Shown piece after piece: positions 14,224 to 23,078 of a DNA stretch of 23,078 nucleotides. The notes below the pieces were generated by a model. The model did no database searches. It saw only the letters and a program-made list of their open reading frames with translations, and was not told the origin of the DNA. The translations under genes were made by a program, and so were the position numbers. The stretch is from an uncultured Methanobrevibacter sp. (GTDB lineage Archaea; Methanobacteriota; Methanobacteria; Methanobacteriales; Methanobacteriaceae). The stretch spans positions 1 through 23,078 of the forward strand of contig CACZNW010000117.1 in the NCBI GenBank assembly GCA_902782595.1, written 5' to 3'. The stretch's first letter is position 1. Every line of letters starts with the position of its first letter.

Positions 14224-17200
14224 TTTTTTAATTTTAATACTTGATTTTGCTTTTTTGGCAATACAGTACTTGTTTGCTGAAGTAACTACAACTTTGTGTT
14301 TTCCAACTTTTAGTTTGGAGGTATCGAGTTTTGCAATACCTTTCTTGTTGGTTTTAACAGTATATGATTTTGCTTTTTTGCCAGTATATACTTTAACTTT
14401 AACTTTAACTCCTTTAATTACTTTTTTGGTCTTTTTGTTTTTAACTGTGACTTTAAAGTATTTTTTATCCCCTTTTTTAGCGGTTAATTTTTTAGGAATT
14501 AATTTTGTTGGAGTCTTTTTAATTATAATCTGGCTTGTAATCTGTTTTGCAGTGTAATTTTTTGATTCACCTGGAGCTACAATAATCTTGTATTTTCCAG
14601 GTTTTAATGAATCAAGAGATAATTTTATTTTACCGTTCATACCGGTGTAACTGTAGTAGTTATTGTATCTGTTTGATGAAACAAATACTTTAATGTTCAC
14701 TTTTGCATTATATATTGGTTTTTTCTTTTTGGCATTGGTTAATTTAATATTGAAATATTTACCACCTTTGTAGTAAGCAGTTACCTTTTTAGCGGTGAAT
14801 TTTCCTTTTGCTTTTTTAACCGTGATTTTTTTGGTAATCTGTTTTGAGGAATATCTGCTGTCTCCACTTACAACAATGATTTTATGTGAACCTACAGCTA
14901 AAGATGCCTTGAAGGTTACTTTTCCTTTGTTGTCTGTCTGGGAAACGAAGTCCTGATATTTTTTAGAAGTAATATATAATCTGAAATAAACATACATGCC
15001 TTTTACAGCTTTACCGTCTTTTGTTACTTTGACTGTGTAGGTATTTCCTGTATTGTAATATACTTTAACATTTTTGGCGGTGATTGTGACAGGAATCTGT
15101 TTAATGGTAAATGTTCCTGAACCGGTATAGTTGTTTAAACTGGACATATTTGTTTTATATCCTACTGTATATGTTCCGGTAGGTACAGTTTCCACTCCAA
15201 GATAAATTGTACCGTTTTCATTGGTTTGCTGCACTGCATTGGATAATGTAAGGCCGCTAATACTGAGTACAATATTCACTCCGGACAGTGCTTTTCCATT
15301 TTTGGCATTGACAACGACAATTGTTACTTTTTTGGTGGTTCCGTAGTATTCCTCGAATTTTTCAAGAGTAATAGTTACATTAATTTTGTTAATTGTAATT
15401 TTGGTTGTATTGGAACCTTTTAAGTCACCTGAACCTTTAACAGTGAATGTGTATGTGTCTGCCGGTGGATATAATGATATGGTACTGAATACATATCCTG
15501 GGTAGAAGTTTTTATTTTCCACAACAGCAATACCGCTTGCATTGGTGGTTAATTTAAGGGTTTGTCCCATACTGTAACCTCCACCAGGATTTATAGTAGT
15601 AAATACAATATCTGTTCCTGCACTGTTTTTAGCAGTTATATCAAGGGTTTTATTTGCAATTGGCGCATTGTTGTCATCGATATCAACAATCATGAATGTG
15701 AAGTTATCTCCCTGGTAATCTGCAACGGTATTAATTGGAATAACATTAATATTGTAGATTCTGTTTAGGGTCACGTTTGCTTCAGTTTTATTGTATCTGA
15801 TGTTTAAGGTTGCTTTTGTGAAATTACCGTCTTTTAATGTGAAGTATAATGTTTTGTCTTCAACTCTGTAGGATAAAACATCAATTGTCACGGTTTTGTT
15901 GCCGTCCAGATAGCTAACGGTAATGTTTATATCATCTTTATTGATGTTGACTGTTTCGTTACCGTTGATGATATCTATTTTAACTTGTCCTTCCTTGGTT
16001 GAGTTAATGTTAATGGAAGAAGTCACGTTAATACCATAAACTGTTAATGTGACTGTCTTGTTGGATTCGAGGTATGTGTCGGTTCCGAGATATTTGATTG
16101 TTAAATTGTAAACACCAAATTTCAATGCATCTTTAATTGTAATAATTGAATTATTCACTGAAATATTATGTGGTTTTCCATTGTTTAACACTTGAATGTT
16201 TTTATCAGTAAGATTAATCACATGTCCATTAGTAGCTTTTACTTCAATGGTTATGTTTTTAACTTCACTTTCACCATATTCCAAATCTGATGCATCAACG
16301 GTTGTATTTACCAGGATTTCGGTTTTACCGGTATTTTTTACCCCGTCATATTTGATTTCAGCATAAGCTTCATCAAAGTTTTCATCTACTTTGAAGGTTA
16401 CGGTCTGATTGTTTAATGTATAAGCATCTATGGTTTTATTGCCGTTTGTGTAGTAGAGGATAATGTGCAATTTGGTTTCATTGATTTCCACGCATTCTGT
16501 TCCGTCATTGAGATTAACAAATATTGATGCATTATTGTTTTCATCCAAAATTATACTTTCACTTGGGTTAATTCTTAAATCACCGTATACCTTTAATTCG
16601 ATTGTTTTGCTGGATGAGTTGTATGTGTCATCTCCAATATAGGTGACTGTTAAGTTATGAACTCCTTCGTTTAAGTTAACGGTCATTGTGGTATTCACTA
16701 ATGTAAATGCGATTTCGTTGCCGTTGTCGGATACTTTTAAGTCATTTTTGGTGAAATTTAACAGTCCGTTATTAACTTCAACTCTGACAGTAATGTTATT
16801 GGTTTCATTTGGTCTGTATTTTGTTTTCTCAGGTTCTAAATTAACATGGGTTTCCATGTTGATTTTAACAGTTTTGGCGCCTGTTGAGCTGATATAATCA
16901 ATAAGTAAACTAGCATTTTTTAAATTATTTGTTTCGAAACGTATGATCTTTTCTTCATTAAATTCGAAGTTGGTAATGCTTTCAGTTGTAACATTTCCAT
17001 CTTCTTTTGTGTAAGTAAAGTTCAATGTTAAATTATCCTTGGTAATAGTTATGTTTTTATATCCGTTGAATATGCTGATTGGAATTTCAACGGTTTTACC
17101 ATCACTTACAACAACGAAAGCAGGTACGTTTATTTGATTTTTTCCATAAACGTTTAATACAACAGTGTTGTTTGATAAAGCATAGGTTTTGTTACCTTTA

Positions 17201-18159
17201 TATACAACAGTTAAGTTATGTGTTCCTTCACCAATGTTTGTAAGGGTAATAACGGAGTTGCTGTATGTGAAGTTCATATTTGCTCCATTTTTAAGAACAG
17301 CCAGGTCAGTTTTGGTAATGTTCAATACATTTCCCTGAAGATCCAATACTTTAACTTCTATGGTTTTATTTTCTTCGCTGCTGTATTCTTTTTTGACAGT
17401 TGCGTTTAAAGTAGTATTTAATAATATTTTCACGGTTTTTGATCTGATTGCATCAGTATAGTTTAAAGTTAATCCTGATGGAATAGATTTTATAATATCT
17501 TCTATATTACATATTATTTTATCATTTCCATAAGGGGAAAATGATAATATAGTTAAATTTCCAGTTTCATTAATATAATTTACTTTTAATTTTTCTGCAT
17601 CAAAAGGAATGTAGTCTACACCATCAAATATTTTTATAGGAATTATAACATTCTTACCATCACTATAAACAGTTTCATCAGTTTCTATAGTGTAATTTCC
17701 AGATACTTTAAGTAAGAGTGCTGTTGATGAACTGGTGTAGTTGTCATTTCCTAAATAATTGATTGTTAATGAATGGTTTCCAACACTTAATTTGTCAAGG
17801 ATAGTGATTATTGAATTATTATATGTGAAATTAATATTTTGACTTCCTTCAACAACAGTTAGATTGTTTTTATCGATATTGGAAATCGCATGTGACTCAT
17901 TATCATTAACAGTTACTGTGATATTTTTTTCTTCATCATATGAGAATTTTTCTTTCTCGCTATTAGCAGTAATGTTAGTTGTTATCTTTTCTTGTGTTGC
18001 ATCGCTAAGGATATCTCCATCAGCAAGGTCAACTTCTGCATCTGCACTAGCTATGCTGTTGTTATCAGCAGCATCTTCACTAGCACAAACAGATCCGATA
18101 CTTACTAATAGGAATATTGCAATTGCTATTAATAAGATATAAGAGTTTTTAAATTTCAT
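14221..18159 (-). CDS. Large adhesin-like surface protein with Ig-like repeats
   Basis: The 1312-residue exported protein starts with a signal peptide (MKFKNSYILLIAIAIFLLVS, likely cut near VCA-SED) and a short acidic linker. Four repeat units with a period of about 185-190 residues follow, marked by HSLTINYLGNDNYTSS (about 130), HNLTVVYKGNKTY (about 320), HNLTVTYIGDDTYNSS (about 506) and YNLTIKYLGTDTY (about 690). These are Ig-like (Big_3-type) folds dense in NxS/T sequons. A distinct module spans about 800-925, then four roughly 95-residue Ig-like modules rich in Lys finish the chain. No C-terminal membrane helix or pseudomurein-binding repeat is visible. Such adhesin-like proteins are expanded in Methanobrevibacter and are thought to bind host or microbial partners; the ligand here is unknown. 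Shine-Dalgarno aggagg at 18171-18176. Confidence 0.9.
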   Translation of the reverse strand: MKFKNSYILLIAIAIFLLVSIGSVCASEDAADNNSIASADAEVDLADGDILSDATQEKITTNITANSEKEKFSYDEEKNITVTVNDNESHAISNIDKNNLTVVEGSQNINFTYNNSIITILDKLSVGNHSLTINYLGNDNYTSSSTALLLKVSGNYTIETDETVYSDGKNVIIPIKIFDGVDYIPFDAEKLKVNYINETGNLTILSFSPYGNDKIICNIEDIIKSIPSGLTLNYTDAIRSKTVKILLNTTLNATVKKEYSSEENKTIEVKVLDLQGNVLNITKTDLAVLKNGANMNFTYSNSVITLTNIGEGTHNLTVVYKGNKTYALSNNTVVLNVYGKNQINVPAFVVVSDGKTVEIPISIFNGYKNITITKDNLTLNFTYTKEDGNVTTESITNFEFNEEKIIRFETNNLKNASLLIDYISSTGAKTVKINMETHVNLEPEKTKYRPNETNNITVRVEVNNGLLNFTKNDLKVSDNGNEIAFTLVNTTMTVNLNEGVHNLTVTYIGDDTYNSSSKTIELKVYGDLRINPSESIILDENNNASIFVNLNDGTECVEINETKLHIILYYTNGNKTIDAYTLNNQTVTFKVDENFDEAYAEIKYDGVKNTGKTEILVNTTVDASDLEYGESEVKNITIEVKATNGHVINLTDKNIQVLNNGKPHNISVNNSIITIKDALKFGVYNLTIKYLGTDTYLESNKTVTLTVYGINVTSSININSTKEGQVKIDIINGNETVNINKDDINITVSYLDGNKTVTIDVLSYRVEDKTLYFTLKDGNFTKATLNIRYNKTEANVTLNRIYNINVIPINTVADYQGDNFTFMIVDIDDNNAPIANKTLDITAKNSAGTDIVFTTINPGGGYSMGQTLKLTTNASGIAVVENKNFYPGYVFSTISLYPPADTYTFTVKGSGDLKGSNTTKITINKINVTITLEKFEEYYGTTKKVTIVVVNAKNGKALSGVNIVLSISGLTLSNAVQQTNENGTIYLGVETVPTGTYTVGYKTNMSSLNNYTGSGTFTIKQIPVTITAKNVKVYYNTGNTYTVKVTKDGKAVKGMYVYFRLYITSKKYQDFVSQTDNKGKVTFKASLAVGSHKIIVVSGDSRYSSKQITKKITVKKAKGKFTAKKVTAYYKGGKYFNIKLTNAKKKKPIYNAKVNIKVFVSSNRYNNYYSYTGMNGKIKLSLDSLKPGKYKIIVAPGESKNYTAKQITSQIIIKKTPTKLIPKKLTAKKGDKKYFKVTVKNKKTKKVIKGVKVKVKVYTGKKAKSYTVKTNKKGIAKLDTSKLKVGKHKVVVTSANKYCIAKKAKSSIKIKK

Positions 18160-18181
18160 AAATTTATATTCCTCCTTTTTG

Positions 18182-18230
18182 TGAAAATCATATTATTTAT
18201 TAATTATAAAAAAATGGTTTATGATTTTCA
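18182..18230 (-). promoter_or_regulatory. Adhesin promoter: TATA box flanked by an 11-bp perfect inverted repeat
   Basis: tgaaaatcata (18182-18192) and tatgattttca (18220-18230) are exact inverse copies 27 bases apart. Between them, on the minus strand, lies tttataatta (complement of 18201-18210), a plausible box A predicting transcription start near 18180, just before the Shine-Dalgarno. Arms on both sides of a TATA box suggest a repressor or activator site, although an RNA stem is possible if transcription begins farther upstream. Confidence 0.55.
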
Positions 18231-18243
18231 GTATAATAATATT

Positions 18244-18300
18244 GGTATTTTTTTACATTTAAAGGTTTGTTTATTTTGGATTTATTCGGTATTTTTTTAA
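18244..18300. repeat. Short direct repeat upstream of the adhesin
   Basis: ggtattttttta occurs at 18244-18255 and again at 18289-18300, 45 bases apart, in AT-rich DNA between the adhesin promoter and the transposon remnant. With such composition chance is a real possibility. Confidence 0.35.
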
Positions 18301-18356
18301 ATTTCTTTAATATAATTATTAGGAATCACTAAAAATTAATCGGATTTTTTTTTTGG

Positions 18357-19076
18357 TTGTTGGTGAATTTGCATCTGAAATTTTCTGTTGGCTTGAAAGT
18401 TGGATTTATCAATATTACAGTATATTATGATGGATTAAATTACTATGCATCATTCAATATAAAAACCAATCCACCAGAACAACTACTATTAACAAAAGAA
18501 CACATAGGATGCGACATCAATTTCAACAAAAACGGATGGCTAGTCACAAGCGAAGGACAAAAAGAATTCTTTGATGTTGACCATGAAACCCAAATAATCA
18601 AACACATCAGCAGATTCATGTCCAAATGCAGAAAAGGAAGCATGTTATGGAAAAAACATCAAAAAAGACTGCAAAAATAGTACAATAAAAGAACCAACCA
18701 ACTAAACGGCTACATTGAAAAATTAATCTACAATTTAGTCAAGAAATATGGTGCCATAGTCTTTGAATAAAACTACAGTACTATCAAAATTTTGATTGGC
18801 GGAGAGCAAAACATAATATTTCCTCTATCGTGATTCATACAACAATTAAAAGACAAATTTAAACTCTATAAACCAGAATCAGATGGAGTGCAATTCACAA
18901 AACCTTATAACACAAGCCGAACATGTTGCCGCTGTGGGCATATACCTGAAGATTAGGATATAAAAACACGAAATTTTCATTGTGAAAATTGTGGAAAAAT
19001 ACTTGATTGGGATTTGAACGCTGCAATTAATATACTAAACCGTTTGTTCAACGGGGATTGCTCAGAAAATACTTAA
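18357..19076 (+). pseudogene. tnpB: Decayed IS200/IS605-type tnpB
   Basis: One frame reads through as a TnpB (RNA-guided nuclease/transposon accessory protein) C-terminal two thirds, interrupted by TAG 18678, TAA 18768, TGA 18831 and TAG 18954, ending at TAA 19074. Recognisable parts are RuvC-I (IGCDINFNKNGW, Asp retained), the helix with RKGSMLWKKHQKRLQK, RuvC-II (GAIVFE, Glu retained), the zinc ribbon SRTCCRCG ... FHCENCG and RuvC-III (DWDLNAAINIL, Asp retained). There is no frameshift. About 130 N-terminal residues and the left transposon end are missing, and no tnpA is present, so the element is dead. The mixture of all three stop codons rules out recoding. Confidence 0.9.
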
Positions 19077-19135
19077 TTAACCTATTATGTTAAAATTTGA
19101 GAATCCCCGGCCTCTTTAAGGTTGGTGTGGTTCAA
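19077..19135 (+). mobile_element. IS605-type right end with guide-RNA (reRNA/omega RNA) scaffold hairpin
   Basis: Downstream of the tnpB remnant, gaatccccggcct (19101-19113) pairs with aggttggtgtgg (19119-19130) using some G-U pairs, followed by ttcaa (19131-19135). This gaatcccc-hairpin-gg-ttcaa layout is the usual 3' end of tnpB elements and of the RNA that guides TnpB. TCAA-type ends are known right cleavage sites in this family. Any guide would begin at about 19136, inside the 3' end of comC, antisense to it. The right boundary is inferred. Confidence 0.65.
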
Positions 19136-20160
19136 TCAATTATATATGAGTCCAGATCAATATCAAGGCCGTCACAGATTTCCTTTAACTGATCATATAA
19201 TTTATCATCAATGGCCACACCGTTGGCTTCAGCTTCAGCAATCCTTTTAACTTCCAAATCGCCAGGAATTGCTACGGTTTCGCCTGTTGCTCTGACTTGT
19301 GAAATGAAATCTTCAGTATCGGCTTTAAATTCATCAAAGTCTCCAAATTTGGAAGGGTCAATTACAACATACAAGTCTCCCTTGGTACAGTCCTTGCTAG
19401 GTGAAGCTGTACCGGTCACGCCATGACCGTAGCCTGCCTTAACCAGGGGACCGGTTAAAATTTCAATTAGCAGTGCCAAAGCATATCCTTTAAATCCTCC
19501 AAACGGTAATATTGAACCTTCCAATGCTGCTTCAGGGTCGTTGGTTGGATTTCCATCTTTATCCAATGCCCAGCCGTCAGGCAAATCAATACATTTTCTT
19601 TTGGATTCAATAATCTTACCACGAGCAGTAACTGAAGTCGCCATGTCAACGGTAATGTATGAATCGGATGGAATTCCCAGTGCAACAGGATTGGTTCCGA
19701 TTAAAGCTTCTTTACCTCCTAAAGGAGCAATTGCTGGGTCGGTATTTGCAAGAACAAGTCCGATACAGTTTTGTCTTAATGCCAAATCAGAGTAAAAGCC
19801 GGTAACTCCGAAATGGTTAGTATTGTGAACACCAACACATGCAATACCAACTTCCTTAGCTTTTTTAATGGCAATCTGCATAGCTTTATATGATACGGCC
19901 TGTCCAAAACCGCTGTTACCATTGATTAATGCAATGGCAGGAGTTTCCTTTTCAATAGTAATGTTTTCTTCAAGGTTGATGGTACCTGCCTTGATACTGA
20001 TTAGGTATTGAGGGAATCTTCCAAGTCCATGTGATGTAAATCCTTTTAAATCAGCATCCAATGTTGCTTCTGCAACCAGTTCCTGATCTTCCGGGCTAGC
20101 TCCAAGCTTAGCCAATATCTCCTTTACAAGATCCAATTCTTTATCTTTCATTATCCTCAT
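19132..20160 (-). CDS. comC: L-sulfolactate/malate dehydrogenase family enzyme (probable ComC, coenzyme M synthesis)
   Basis: A member of the LDH2/MDHII family of NAD(P)-dependent 2-hydroxyacid dehydrogenases. In methanogens the best characterised member is ComC, which oxidises L-sulfolactate to sulfopyruvate in coenzyme M synthesis; malate-specific paralogues exist, so the substrate is inferred. Motifs in the 342 residues are FTSHGLGRFPQYL, the catalytic-His region HNTNHFGVTG, NTDPAIAPLGG, IGTNPVALGIPS, and LPFGGFKGYALALLIE. I start at ATG 20160 because gggagtga (20166-20173) is ideally spaced for it; the GTG at 20169 overlaps that site. It follows purM by about 30 bases. Its stop codon lies in the apparent transposon right end. 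Confidence 0.87.
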   Translation of the reverse strand: MRIMKDKELDLVKEILAKLGASPEDQELVAEATLDADLKGFTSHGLGRFPQYLISIKAGTINLEENITIEKETPAIALINGNSGFGQAVSYKAMQIAIKKAKEVGIACVGVHNTNHFGVTGFYSDLALRQNCIGLVLANTDPAIAPLGGKEALIGTNPVALGIPSDSYITVDMATSVTARGKIIESKRKCIDLPDGWALDKDGNPTNDPEAALEGSILPFGGFKGYALALLIEILTGPLVKAGYGHGVTGTASPSKDCTKGDLYVVIDPSKFGDFDEFKADTEDFISQVRATGETVAIPGDLEVKRIAEAEANGVAIDDKLYDQLKEICDGLDIDLDSYIID

Positions 20161-20192
20161 TTTTTTCACTCCCGTTTATTTTATTAGATTAA

Positions 20193-21212
20193 TCAGTATT
20201 CAAGTTCAGATCCTTCAAAAGCCCTGACGGTGATTTTGTCATCATCGGTTACCTTGCCGATAATTTTACAGTCACAGTACTGGCTTAAAGTCTCCATAAT
20301 TTTATCAGATTCATTTTCATCACAGATTACAACAAATCCGACACCCATGTTGAAAACCTTATACATTTCTTTTATATCCACATTCTGTTCATAGATAAGT
20401 TTGAATATTTCAGGAACTTCTGGAAGGTCGGTTATTTCATATCCAACTCCTTTTTTCAAACGTCTGAGATTGGTGAATCCTCCTCCTGTAATGTGGGCAA
20501 GTCCGTTGATATTATAATTTTCCTCAAACAGACTGACGATTGGTTTGACATAGAGTTCAGTTGGTCTTATTAACTCTTCACCGATTGTGGTATTGCCATT
20601 AGGCATTTTATCATCCACACTTAATCCAGCATCATCAAACAGTGCTTTTCTTGCAAGACTGTATCCGTTGGAATGGATTCCGTTACTGTTAAGGCCGATT
20701 AAAACATTTCCAGGTTGGATATTTTCACCTGTGATGATTTTATCAACATCAACAAATCCGATTCCGGTCCCTGCAAGGTCGAAGTCTTTGATAATTCCTG
20801 GAAGGGATGCGGTTTCACCTCCGATGATTGCAATTCTTGATTCTTCAGCACCTGCCACCAGACCTTCAGCAATTTCTGCTGCCCTTTCAGGGTCCGGTTT
20901 TTCAACGGCAAGATAATCTACCAATGCAATTGGTTCGGCTCCAACACAAAGGATATCGTTTACAACCATAGCAATGCAGTCAATACCAACGGTATCATAT
21001 TTGTTCATCATTTCAGCAATTAAAATTTTACTTCCAACACCGTCAGTACTCATTGCAATAGCTTTATCTCCCAATCTGACTAAAGCGGCATAATGACCAC
21101 TGTCGGTAATTATATCTCTACATTCCAATGTTGATTTGAGTTTATCTGCAAGAGCAGTAACGGTAACTGCTTCCAAATCAATATCAACACCGGATTCTGA
21201 ATAAGTAACCAT
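20193..21212 (-). CDS. purM: Phosphoribosylformylglycinamidine cyclo-ligase (AIR synthetase)
   Basis: It closes the imidazole ring of AIR from FGAM and ATP in purine synthesis. The 339-residue protein has the N-terminal [12 protein letters not shown], the ATP/phosphate-binding [33 protein letters not shown], the [12 protein letters not shown] signature, AGTGIGFVD, and the C-terminal [15 protein letters not shown] start at ATG 21212, which has aggtg five to nine bases upstream and gives the normal family N-terminus; the longer in-frame start near 21263 adds 17 residues that run into the inverted repeat at the promoter. Probably transcribed together with comC downstream. Confidence 0.94.
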   Translation of the reverse strand: MVTYSESGVDIDLEAVTVTALADKLKSTLECRDIITDSGHYAALVRLGDKAIAMSTDGVGSKILIAEMMNKYDTVGIDCIAMVVNDILCVGAEPIALVDYLAVEKPDPERAAEIAEGLVAGAEESRIAIIGGETASLPGIIKDFDLAGTGIGFVDVDKIITGENIQPGNVLIGLNSNGIHSNGYSLARKALFDDAGLSVDDKMPNGNTTIGEELIRPTELYVKPIVSLFEENYNINGLAHITGGGFTNLRRLKKGVGYEITDLPEVPEIFKLIYEQNVDIKEMYKVFNMGVGFVVICDENESDKIMETLSQYCDCKIIGKVTDDDKITVRAFEGSELEY

Positions 21213-21243
21213 GATTACACCTAATTTCTTAAAAATAAAATAT

Positions 21244-21289
21244 AAAATGTTGCAATAATCCACAACATTTTCATAATACTATATATTTT
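21244..21289 (-). promoter_or_regulatory. purM promoter with a 9-bp perfect dyad at the predicted start site
   Basis: aaaatgttg (21244-21252) and caacatttt (21263-21271) form a perfect inverted repeat with a 10-base spacer. On the minus strand the TATA-like aaaatatat (complement of 21281-21289) predicts initiation at about 21259, in the dyad centre. Arms of 9 bp with one-helical-turn spacing fit a dimeric DNA-binding regulator. A second TATA-like sequence lies at 21291-21299. Confidence 0.55.
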
Positions 21290-21304
21290 GTTTTATATAC
21301 TATA

Positions 21305-23078
21305 TTAATGTATTCTTACACAATCTAAATTAATCGGAGTTTTGGTCTCAATTTTATAACTCCTGTGAATTGATGAAGCTAAATCCACAGCCTTGTAAGG
21401 GTCTCCGTGACAGGTAATGACCTTTTCAGGTCTAGGATTAAGCCTTTTGACATATTCCATTAGCTGTCTCCTGTTGGAGTGACCACTGAATCCGTTGATT
21501 GTTTTGACTTGCATTCTGACATGGAACTGTCTGGTTCTACCGTCATCATCTTCAAGCGGAATTTCTTTCCATCCTTTCTGAACCCTTCGGCCCATGGAGC
21601 CTTCGGACTGATATCCAACAAAGATTATGGTGTTTCTTTCATCTTCACATAACCATTTAAAGTATTCAACGGAGTTTCCTCCGGTAAGCATACCTGAAGT
21701 AGATAGTATAATTGCAGGCTGTTTGCTTTCAACGATTTCCTTTCTTTGGTCATGGTTTTGAACTTTCTCAAACATTTCGGAGACGAAAGGATTTCTGCCC
21801 ATGTGGAAGATTTGGTCTCTTAAATCCTTGCTTAAATATTCTGGTCTTGCGGTGTGAATCGCTGTTGCCTCCCAGATCATGCCGTCAATATAGATCGGTA
21901 CCTCTTCAATCATTCCATGTCTCATATACTCTTCAAGCACAACCATAAGTTCCTGAGCCCTTCCCACGGCAAACACAGGAACCAGTATTTTTCCGCCACG
22001 CTTTAGGGTTTTGTAGATTGTTTTCATCATTTCCTTTTCAGCGTTGTTTCTTGAAGGCTGCACATCTTCTCTTCCACCGTAGGTACTTTCCATAATCACT
22101 GTTTCAGCACGGGGGAAACGTATTGTTGCAGGTTCAAGTAATCTTGACGGTTCGTATTTAAAGTCTCCGGTATACACAAGATTGTGAGCTCCGTCTCCAA
22201 TGTGCATATGGGAGATTGCTGAACCGAGGATGTGACCCGCATTATGTAGTGTTAATCTGATGTCTGGTGAAATGTCGGTTACTTCACCGTAATCCAAAGT
22301 TATTGTGTTTTTAATTGCCTGTTTGACATGTTTGGATGTAAATGGAAGTGGATTGCCTTCCCTGTGAGCGATATCCAGATGGTCAAACTGTAAAAGGGTT
22401 GTCAAATCCCTTGTAGGGGTTGTACAGTACACCGGTCCGTCATATCCGTAATGGAAAAGGTAAGGTACAAACCCACAGTGATCTAAATGAGCGTGAGATA
22501 TGATTACTGCATCCAGTTCTTCAATTGAAAACTCGGGCGCATTCAGATAAGGAAACGCAGTTTTGTTGTCTGATGCGGCAACATTAACTCCACAGTCAAG
22601 TAAAACACGACTATTTGGAGTTTGAAGTAACATTGATGAACGTCCTACTTCCTTAAAACCTCCCATAGAAGTGACTCTTGCCCAGTCATTTGGGTATTTA
22701 CTTCCCTGGTGAATTTGACGTCCAAGCTTCTGGAGCAGTTTTTTCCTTTCTTTACTGCTGTTTTTCTGAATGGTTCTAATCTTTCCAATAATGTCTGAAC
22801 TGATAGGTGGGGTTCTTAAAATCTTTGGAGCCCATCCTGTATTCTTAACAATATTTCTTGAGGTAACTCCGTATTTTCCAATGACCAACCCCGGTTTTTT
22901 GGCGGTAATCACCACTTCAGCAGTTACAGTATCAAAATAAATGTCAGTAATTTCAGCTCCGTCTGGAACTATTTCATGAATTTTATTTATTGTTGCTTCA
23001 GGTTCAAGTAAAGCACTTTTGTCAGATCTAATAATAATTCTTTTTCTAAGTTCTTTTGCAAGTGACCTTATAAGATCA
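21305..23078 (-). CDS. fttA: aCPSF1/FttA: beta-CASP ribonuclease and transcription termination factor (N-terminus beyond the window)
   Basis: The archaeal homologue of CPSF73 that cleaves nascent RNA at U-rich sites and terminates transcription. The reading frame is open to the window end, giving 590 residues; the family has about 630-640, so roughly 45 are missing. The first part is the KH region ([12 protein letters not shown]). The metallo-beta-lactamase core shows [24 protein letters not shown] and [11 protein letters not shown]. The beta-CASP insert shows [18 protein letters not shown] and SGHSNRRQL. All metal ligands visible in these motifs are intact. The GTG at about 22915 is internal; upstream codons continue in frame as conserved-looking KH sequence. 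Downstream gene is purM, about 90 bases away, on the same strand. Confidence 0.95.
   Translation of the reverse strand, partial: DLIRSLAKELRKRIIIRSDKSALLEPEATINKIHEIVPDGAEITDIYFDTVTAEVVITAKKPGLVIGKYGVTSRNIVKNTGWAPKILRTPPISSDIIGKIRTIQKNSSKERKKLLQKLGRQIHQGSKYPNDWARVTSMGGFKEVGRSSMLLQTPNSRVLLDCGVNVAASDNKTAFPYLNAPEFSIEELDAVIISHAHLDHCGFVPYLFHYGYDGPVYCTTPTRDLTTLLQFDHLDIAHREGNPLPFTSKHVKQAIKNTITLDYGEVTDISPDIRLTLHNAGHILGSAISHMHIGDGAHNLVYTGDFKYEPSRLLEPATIRFPRAETVIMESTYGGREDVQPSRNNAEKEMMKTIYKTLKRGGKILVPVFAVGRAQELMVVLEEYMRHGMIEEVPIYIDGMIWEATAIHTARPEYLSKDLRDQIFHMGRNPFVSEMFEKVQNHDQRKEIVESKQPAIILSTSGMLTGGNSVEYFKWLCEDERNTIIFVGYQSEGSMGRRVQKGWKEIPLEDDDGRTRQFHVRMQVKTINGFSGHSNRRQLMEYVKRLNPRPEKVITCHGDPYKAVDLASSIHRSYKIETKTPINLDCVRIH

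Noticed and set aside
14221..18159. Repeated blocks in the adhesin region as a CRISPR array or mobile repeats
   Set aside because: The repeats are long, degenerate and in frame, as expected of Ig-like protein modules; no short identical repeats with spacers occur.
18678..18956. In-frame TAG codons in tnpB as possible pyrrolysine sites
   Set aside because: TAA and TGA interrupt the same frame and the N-terminus is missing, so decay explains it.

Overview
This window looks like chromosomal DNA of a low-GC methanogenic archaeon of the Methanobacteriales, most likely Methanobrevibacter or a close relative. The evidence is an archaeal gene set (Nop5 with fibrillarin, an aCPSF1/FttA ribonuclease with a KH region, type 1B PyrD with PyrK), a sulfolactate dehydrogenase-type enzyme of coenzyme M synthesis, a family B DNA polymerase that stops just after motif C as in the split enzyme of Methanothermobacter, and a large adhesin-like protein of Ig-like repeats. 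Genus assignment is inference; no rRNA or tRNA gene is visible.

Layout. 1-5175 (+): two adjacent proteins made only of CBS domains; prephenate dehydratase; a membrane-anchored protein with a Ser/Asp-rich outer tail built on a 45-bp tandem repeat; a secreted PsbP-like protein; and CoaC and CoaB as two separate genes. 5176-6459: about 1.3 kb of very AT-rich DNA without a convincing gene but with two inverted repeats. 6460-8256 (-): flpA and nop5, the C/D-box RNP methylation core. 8672-9214 (+): a coiled-coil protein of unknown function. 9662-14174 (+): a tightly packed run pyrD-pyrK-AI-2E-family membrane protein-polB1, with 8-bp and 4-bp overlaps at two junctions. 14200-14223: a perfect hairpin between the convergent polB1 and adhesin genes. 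14221-18159 (-): the 1312-residue adhesin-like protein. 18357-19135 (+): a decayed IS200/IS605-type tnpB with four nonsense codons and a recognisable right-end hairpin. 19132-23078 (-): comC, purM and the FttA-type ribonuclease, which runs off the window end.

Most of the window is housekeeping: Phe, CoA, pyrimidine, purine and coenzyme M synthesis, rRNA methylation, DNA replication and transcription termination. The accessory parts are the adhesin, the transposon remnant, the membrane/secreted protein pair and the gene-poor intervals. I found no clear new multi-gene system. The best leads are local: a dyad over the predicted purM start site, a dyad flanking the adhesin TATA box, a GC-rich 33-codon small ORF upstream of pyrD, and a transposon end that seems to supply the comC stop codon. 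Several starts were moved from the longest reading frame using Shine-Dalgarno positions (CBS protein 2, pyrK, comC, purM).
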